The notes under the pieces: generated by a model
The model's database searches: none
What the model was told of the DNA's origin: nothing
The model's input: the letters and a program-made list of their open reading frames with translations, nothing else
Translations under genes and position numbers: made by a program
Assembly: GCA_022575985.1 (NCBI GenBank)
Contig: JAKSXM010000040.1
Span: forward strand, 13,472,001 to 13,536,000
DNA from: Anagrus nilaparvatae
Taxonomy: Eukaryota; Arthropoda; Insecta; Hymenoptera; Mymaridae
Direction: 5' to 3'
DNA: 64,000 nucleotides
In this document: one piece after another, positions 58,304 to 64,000 of the stretch
Layout: the number at the start of each line of letters is the position of its first letter
Position numbering within the stretch: the stretch's first letter is position 1

Positions 58304-61115
58304 CTAAAATTCTATATAGAACATTTCAGAAAATAATATTTTTGATTTATTCCTTTCTCTATCTATCATTTTAACGTTATCAAAATCTATTGACTTACAA
58401 TTATTATCTAACATATGCTTATACGGTAAGCGGTGAGTTCCCCCCCGTGGACATTCCTCCCCAGTTACTTTTCCCCCCTGATACACTTCTCCCCCGGACA
58501 TTTCCACCCCAAGATTTTTTCCCCATACTTATAAAAATTAATAAATTTTAAAAAATAATACTAATAGTAAAGAAAAAAAATTAATTATTATTAAACTAAT
58601 GTACTTTTTTACATGGTTACCAATATTTATGTAAACATAATTTAAAAGAATGTATTAGTATTATTATATTATTATTATTATATTCTTATATAATACTTAT
58701 TCTTACTCTGGAACCAAAATCAGAGAATAAAAAATATAGTAAATAATTACGATAGAAAGTAAATTTATAAAGTTAAAAATTATAGAATAATAATAAAATT
58801 AAAAATTCAGATTACTTAGTATAATTGGAGTTAGTATTTCAATGATACTTTGGGGGTGGAGGGGACGAAGTCCCTCGTGGGGGTATGGGGGCGAAGCCCC
58901 CACTGAGGAAACCATTAAAAATAACGTACCCCCAAATGCTGTACTCGCACCTACCCCTAGAATAAGCAAAACGTTAGGAGGCAAATATCCGGGGGGGGGG
59001 ATAGTCGTCGGAGGGAACTATCCAGGGGTGAAAAATCCTCGGGGGTAAATGTCCGGGGGAGAAACATGCCAGGGAAGAAAAGTACGGGGGGGAAATGTCG
59101 ACGGGGGGGAACTCATCGCAGTCACAGCTTATACAATGCTGTTTTACATTTTTTTACATCTTTTTTATTTTCATCCACTCTAATTTGAAGTTTTCTTCCA
59201 CTTTGACCTATATATATACTTTCACAATCTTTATAATTAATTTTATAAACAATATTTGAAATTTCCTCTTTTTTATATTTGTCCTTTCCTAATTTAATCA
59301 TATTATCAAATTTACAATTAACATTATTTATAGGTAACACTTGTAATTGTTTTAACATATTATTTAGTTCATTAATAACATTTTTGTAAAAAGGAAGAAC
59401 AAAATATATCTTTTTTTGTACATCATTATTACTACTATTTCCTAATTCAATACTCTTATTGTTATTATTTAAAATTAATTTTTTTCTCTTTTTAATGTTT
59501 TGGTCAATGAAGTATTCAGGATAATTATTTTCTAAAAGCAATTGTTTGATTAAATTTAAATTTTTTTGATGGAATTTTTTATCAGCTAATAGCATACTTT
59601 TATCTACTAAACAGTAAACAATTGTTTTTTCTTGAGAAGAAAAAATGTGATAAAAAATTTAAATACCTTCCTGAAAAAGTTTTCTTTCTAAATCAATCTG
59701 TTATTACTTTATCTTTATCGTTTCTTATCAGTAGTAAATCCAAAAAACTAATTTCTTTGTCAATATTTTCTTTTTCTATGGTAAATTGTAAATATTTATT
59801 AAAATCATTAAAAGTATTTAATATTTTACTTTTTTTATCTTTGTCTACCAATAAAATACAATCATCAACATATCTCTTATAAAAAAAAACTGGATTGTTA
59901 AAATTATCTATAAAGAAATTATTCATTGCATTACTACTGTTAAGTTTATTTAACGAATTAGTTTCTAAAGCGTCCATAACTAATTCTCCAAACCAAGGAC
60001 TTGTACAAAAACCTGTAAGAGCACCTAATATTTGCTTGTAATATTGGTTATTAAATCTAAAATAGGTTGACTTTAATAAAAACTGTATTCCTTCTAAAAA
60101 TACATCTTTTGTTAAAGGTATAATTTAATTACATAGTAGATCACATTTTCTACTTAATACTTCTTTAATGAAATAATCTGGAAGGTTTTGATATATTGCA
60201 ACAACATTTAAAGATACAATAAATTATATTATCCATCAAAGATTTTACTTGAAAACTATTTTTCACTGAAGCTCTAGGTTTTTTAAGATATTTATTAAAA
60301 AATATGGATAGTGCTTTATCAAACTCATATGAAACTATTTATTCATGATATTACTATTCTTACTGGAAAATCCTCGTTTTCTTTATGTGCTTTCATCAAA
60401 CCATAAGCATAAGCTAAAACCTTACTATCTACATTAACTCTAATATCTTTAAAGCGCCATCCCAGTCAAATATATCTAATTTTTCCCATTTTTCTAAAAA
60501 TTTTTTAACTCTATTTTTTAGAAAATTACTCGGATCTATTTCAATTTTTTCATATCTTTCTGCGTTATTTAATAGCTATGGTTAAATTACCTTTATCAGC
60601 TCTAGTAAAAAGTATGTCTTTATTATCCTTTATAAATTTTTTTGTTTTTTGTAATTTGTAATTTTTTAATTTATCATTAATATTTATATGATGTTTATTG
60701 TGAATTTTTTTATTTACAATGCATAATGCTCTTCTTTTTATTTTATTAATTATTTCGTAATTTAAATTTTTATTATAAAAAACAGCTAGTGATTTTAATA
60801 TTTCAAAATAATTTTTTAATTTAAATAAATCTTAAAATTAAATTTTTCTCCTAATGATAAAATGTCAACAACATAATCAGGAATTTGTATATCCGTTAAA
60901 TTCTTAAACCATTTGTTTTCCTTTACTTTAGATCTTACAATATTATTGTTAATATTATTATTATTAACATTATTTAGTGTTGCTATTTCTAACTTTTTAT
61001 TGTTATTATTATAATTATTATTAGTAATCAAAAAGTCATTATTACTCATCGTTATCAAAAAATTAAATTTCTTTTCTTTTACAATTTTTAATTCTAATCT
61101 TTTCTTTTTGAACAA
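58304..61115 (-). pseudogene. Penelope-like reverse transcriptase with GIY-YIG endonuclease, degraded
   Basis: From 61,115 on minus: an Asn-rich N-terminal part and 'WFKNLTDIQIPDYVVDILSL', typical of the PLE N-terminus. A damaged RT region follows, with 'PVFFYKRYVDDCILLV' (catalytic Tyr-Val-Asp-Asp, about 59,880) and 'ISFLDLLLIRND'. A linker and the GIY-YIG nuclease start 'IVYKINYKDCESIYIGQSGR' (about 59,210) come next. The nuclease is split by a 702-bp insertion and resumes at about 58,415 with 'SIDFDNVKMIDRERNKSKIL' up to the stop at 58,304. Several frameshifts and stops occur between 59,980 and 60,815. PLE proteins copy their RNA at nicked DNA; this copy is dead. Confidence 0.85.
58425..59126. 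mobile_element. 702-bp G/C-run element, 8-bp TSD, inside the PLE nuclease
   Basis: It is flanked by 'gcttatac' at 58,417-58,424 and 59,127-59,134. The two outer parts are inverted: 'gtgagttcccccccgtgg' at left and its counterpart near 59,103-59,115. They consist of short units such as 'cccccggacatttcc' and 'ggggggaaatgtcga' with long C or G runs on one strand. A GC-rich hairpin (ggggacgaagtccc and gggggcgaagccccc) lies near 58,860-58,900. Removal of the element and one duplication copy would restore the PLE reading frame. An 8-bp duplication fits a hAT-like MITE. Confidence 0.8.
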
Positions 61116-61690
61116 TTCATTTAAAAATTATAAGTACTAGTTTGTGTAGTTTGCTAGTAAACAAAAAAAAATGATAATTTTAGCTATATTAATTTTTTGA
61201 TTTTTAATTATGTTAAATGATATTCAAATTAAGATTTTACGTAGGAAGAGTGTGAAATTAAAAATGTGCAATAAATTCAATTAATTTCTTTAAGTTTATG
61301 ACAATAAGTGTAAATATTTTTTATATAAAACTTAATATCATAGGTTATTTTTTAAAAATAAGTTATTTTGGTGAGTTTTTATAAGTGAATGTATTTTGTA
61401 TTATAGTTATATTTATAAAAAAATTTTTGAGTCGATTAGTATAGGTTAGAAAAGTGTAGCCCCCCCCCCCCGACTTTTTCGTGCTATCTTCAAATGACCA
61501 CTTTTCCAATGTTTTTTAAAAGAGGCAAATTTTGGCCAATATCATCAAAACCGAGACTAAAAATTAAAAACCGACTTCGGGAGGTTTTTTATTACCAAAA
61601 CAGCACTACTTCCTGAGAATCTGAAGTCGATCCTCTCCAGAGCAGATTTCGAATATTTACCCCCCCCCCCCCTTTTTCATGTATTTATTA

Positions 61691-62090
61691 CTAAATTACA
61701 AATTTTTCAAATTTTAATTTAAGTGTTGCCTCTTTTGAAACTAAAACTTAAATGAGTTTATGGTTTTAAAAAAATCATAAAGTATTAAATTTTTAATTTT
61801 ATTGTAGTAGGAGAAATTGTAGAAAAAATTTTTAACAAATATTTCTTAAAAAATAAGCTTGTGAGTTTAATTTAAATAAAAATGCAAAAAGAGCAAAATA
61901 AAAACAAAGAAAGCCGATCTTTGGATTATTTCCCAAAAAGACTCATGGTTTCATTAATGCTTATATAAACATTATTTCATAATATACTAATAAAAAACAT
62001 ATACTTTTTATCGCATATAAGTGACACTTTATATTAAAAATTTATTTTTCAATTCTTGTTTAATATTTATAATATTATAAGACTCAAAAA
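61691..62090. other. AT-rich stretch without gene
   Basis: About 400 bp between the PLE's outer repeat and the right subterminal region of the hAT-like element. Nothing recognisable apart from A/T runs. Confidence 0.5.
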
Positions 62091-62263
62091 AAGGGAAATA
62101 GGGACAAATTTGTTGAAACAGGGTCAAAAAGGTACAAAAAAAATAGGGAAAAAGGTACAAATAGGTATGGTCTGTGAACCCTGATTTTATTAACTGGATA
62201 TGCAATTTTTTTGGTTTTTTAAATCTAGAGATTTTAAATCCTGATAATAAAAAATTGTCAAAT

Positions 62264-63816
62264 AACACAGGCCAACAAAAAAAAAAGTCAAGACCCAGAA
62301 GGTACACCCTATGAAAGTTACTTATTTTGGTGTGCATAGATGGTATATAACCTTAATATTAAGATTTAACTGTTCAGTTGGCCGTCCTCTACCCCCCTGT
62401 ACCCCCCGAGGGGTGAAAAATTTGTTTTTCATAAAAATTTTAATTTAAGGCCCCCTTTTCATTTTTTTGTGTAATTTTAATAAATTTTAAACGTGTTTTT
62501 TTTTAGTTATTTTATTATACAAGAACATCAAATTTTTTTTTAAATTGTTACAAAAGTATTAAAGAATACAAAAAAAAATACTATTTTAATTTTCCATATT
62601 TTTAACATTGTAGAGGGCGTCAAAGTAGAGGCTGAAAATAAAAAGTTAAAATCGGTTCCACACCTAGCGCCTATTGTGGTCCATGAAAAAAAAAAATAAA
62701 AGAGCATTTTATTCCCTGTAGAGTTCTCAAGTGCTGGAACTAAAAGTTTCCAAAAATTCCAAAAATTGACCATTTGGTGGGCAAAAAACGAAAAATGTAG
62801 ATTTTTAAGTACAAAAAAGCACCTAATATGGTCAATAAAAAATTTTCTAATCCACCTTTTCTCGATCTTCTAGTTCCAGCACTTGACACTACAATTACAA
62901 TTAAAACGCACAAAGATTTAGGTCAATAGCTGAAAAAGTTTTTGAGTTAGAACTGGAACCGATTTAAAAAAGTAGTTTTGAGATAAACGCGTTTAAAGTT
63001 TTTAAATGCTTATGTTTTCATATGATTCCGTCCCATAAAAATCAAAATATCTCAAAAACATATATTTTTTTTTGCTTGAAAATTTTTTTATACATTCTTC
63101 AAATGTTTTTAAGCAAGAAAATGAAAGAAAAAAAAAGTGCATTACGAATTTTAATTTTTGAAAAGGGGGCCTTAATACATATTCCTATGTATTTTGGTGT
63201 ACTTGAACTGAAAAGGTCGAAAAAAAATTAATTGCGACCCCCAAATGACCCTCTAAACCATACTAAAGCCACTTTGGGCCCCCCTGGGGGTTGATATTTC
63301 GTTTTTTATAAAAAATTAAAATTAACGTATATTTCTAGATATTTTATAAGAAACGAAATTTCAACCCTCAGGGGGGCCCAAAGAGGCCTTGGTGTGGTTT
63401 AGAGGGTCATTTGGGGGTTGTAATAACTTTGTATCGACATTTTCCTTTCATATACACAAAATACCTAGAAATATATGTTAATTTTAATCTTTTATAAAAA
63501 ACGAAATTTCAACCCTCAGGTGGGTCCAAAGTGACCTTAGTATGGTTTGGAGGGTCATTTGGGGGTCGCAATTACTTTTTTTTCGACATTTTCAGTTCAA
63601 GTACACCAAAATACATAGGAATATGTATTAAATAAAAATTTTTATGAAAAACAAATTTTTCACCCCCTGGGGGGTACAGGGGGGGGGTAGGGGCAGGCCA
63701 ACTGAACAATTAAATCTTAATATTAAGGTTATATACCATCTAAGCACACCAAAATAAGTAACTTTCATAGGGTGTACCTTCTGGGTCTTGACTTTTTTTT
63801 TTTTGTTGGCCTGTGT
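62264..63816. mobile_element. 1.55-kb element with ~190-bp terminal inverted repeats
   Basis: The ends 'acacaggccaac' plus an A-run, and 'gaaggtacaccctatgaaag' just inside, are mirrored at the right end (63,630-63,816). The inverted match continues through 'gttatataccatct' to a C/G-run block ('gtaccccccgagggg' versus 'cccctggggggtac'). The interior has several copies of 'gggggcccaaagtggcctt'-like blocks near 63,270, 63,375 and 63,525 and a second inverted pair with 'agttccagcactt' near 62,735 and 62,873. There is no transposase. It is probably a non-autonomous long-TIR element of unknown family. Confidence 0.8.
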
Positions 63817-64000
63817 AATTTTCAGAGGGGCCTCTTTATAGTGCTAATAGTTTGCAGCAGATACAATATAAATTGCAATTAATACAGTAATTTTTAAATA
63901 AACAATCGTGCGTTTAACTCCTAGATATGCAAAATCTAGTTTTTCAGAGGGCCCTAATTTTTCGTTAATGATAATAATCTCTATTAACTAATTTGTAAAC
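63817..64000. other. Window end, nothing recognised
   Basis: AT-rich sequence with two 'cagaggg(g/c)cc' motifs near 63,824 and 63,945. No gene. Confidence 0.4.

Larger units (their letters stand above)
58003..61690 (-). mobile_element. Penelope-like element with ~245-bp inverted flanking repeats
   Basis: The blocks 58,003-58,247 and 61,427-61,690 are inverted copies sharing 'tttctaacctatactaatcg', 'gatgatattggccaaaat' variants and poly-G/poly-C runs of nine or more. They lie immediately outside the PLE coding remnant (58,304-61,115). PLEs are known to carry terminal repeats in direct or inverted orientation, so these may be its own ends. Divergence between the arms is moderate, so the element is old. 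Confidence 0.6.
55167..62183. mobile_element. Candidate hAT-like element (7.0 kb) with nested insertions
   Basis: The left end reads 'agggttcgcagcccttttt' and the right end, on minus, 'cagggttcacagacc'. Both are followed inward by 'aggtacaaa'/'ttgtacct' subterminal motifs. The left flank 'cattttat' and right flank 'gattttat' could be an 8-bp duplication with one mismatch, if the element ends at agggttc. hAT elements have CAGGG-like ends and 8-bp duplications. Inside are a coiled-coil coding remnant, a LINE fragment, the second 829-bp repeat and a Penelope-like element. The pairing of these two ends over 7 kb is inference. Confidence 0.45.

Overview
The window is strongly AT-rich eukaryotic DNA dominated by nested mobile elements. 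Short spliceosomal introns (about 60-80 bp, GT..AG), an R1-clade LINE ORF1, a Penelope-like element, Tc1/mariner-type and hAT-like MITEs, and a Polinton/Maverick of arthropod style point to an insect. A hymenopteran parasitoid-type genome is my best guess from the families and the base composition, but nothing here proves it.

Layout. 0.4-3.1 kb: decayed R1-clade LINE ORF1 (minus strand). 3.28-7.74 kb: a 4.46-kb fold-back element with alternating inverted internal repeats. 7.74-8.49 kb: a minisatellite inside GC-rich inverted ends. 8.8-9.3 kb: a probable small two-exon gene for a Cys-rich, single-pass membrane protein, with a duplicated mini-exon behind it. 10.7-12.1 kb: a dimeric ~187-bp satellite. 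12.66-25.53 kb: a nearly complete but decaying Polinton/Maverick (adintovirus-like element). 26.80-49.36 kb: a giant ~22.5-kb palindrome. 49.5-53 kb: small MITEs, a GC-rich hairpin and one probable host exon (adenylate cyclase-like). 53.97-57.8 kb: an 829-bp duplication. 55.17-62.18 kb: hAT-like ends enclosing LINE debris and a Penelope-like element (PLE). 62.26-63.82 kb: another long-TIR element.

The Polinton carries two unknown plus-strand genes, a DUF8207-like gene and the A32/FtsK-type packaging ATPase (minus), a parvovirus-type PLA2 virion protein, an adenovirus-type protease, penton-like and hexon-like capsid proteins, a conserved gene of unknown function, a small membrane protein, a chromodomain integrase (all plus), and a spliced protein-primed DNA polymerase and a RING-finger protein (both minus). 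These would together supply replication, integration, capsid assembly and DNA packaging. Nearly every one is broken: premature stops in the integrase, penton, polymerase and RING genes; frameshifts in the protease, penton, DUF8207-like and unknown genes; Tc1-type and 5-bp-TSD palindromic MITEs inside the PLA2 and hexon genes; and loss of most of the polymerase palm. The packaging ATPase looks intact over its core. I could not find terminal inverted repeats for this element.

The most unusual structure is the giant palindrome. Its arms meet almost without a spacer at ~37,129, inside a cluster of AACCGC/GCGGTT motifs. Each arm carries an identical 120-codon reading frame homologous to the C-terminal half of a Polinton-type packaging ATPase, but of a lineage different from the Polinton next door. 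The right arm alone holds a 1.64-kb TIR element and a SINE-like insertion, which argues against a simple fold-back read artefact. I read it as an inverted dimer of a second, otherwise unrecognisable virus-like element, but this is inference.
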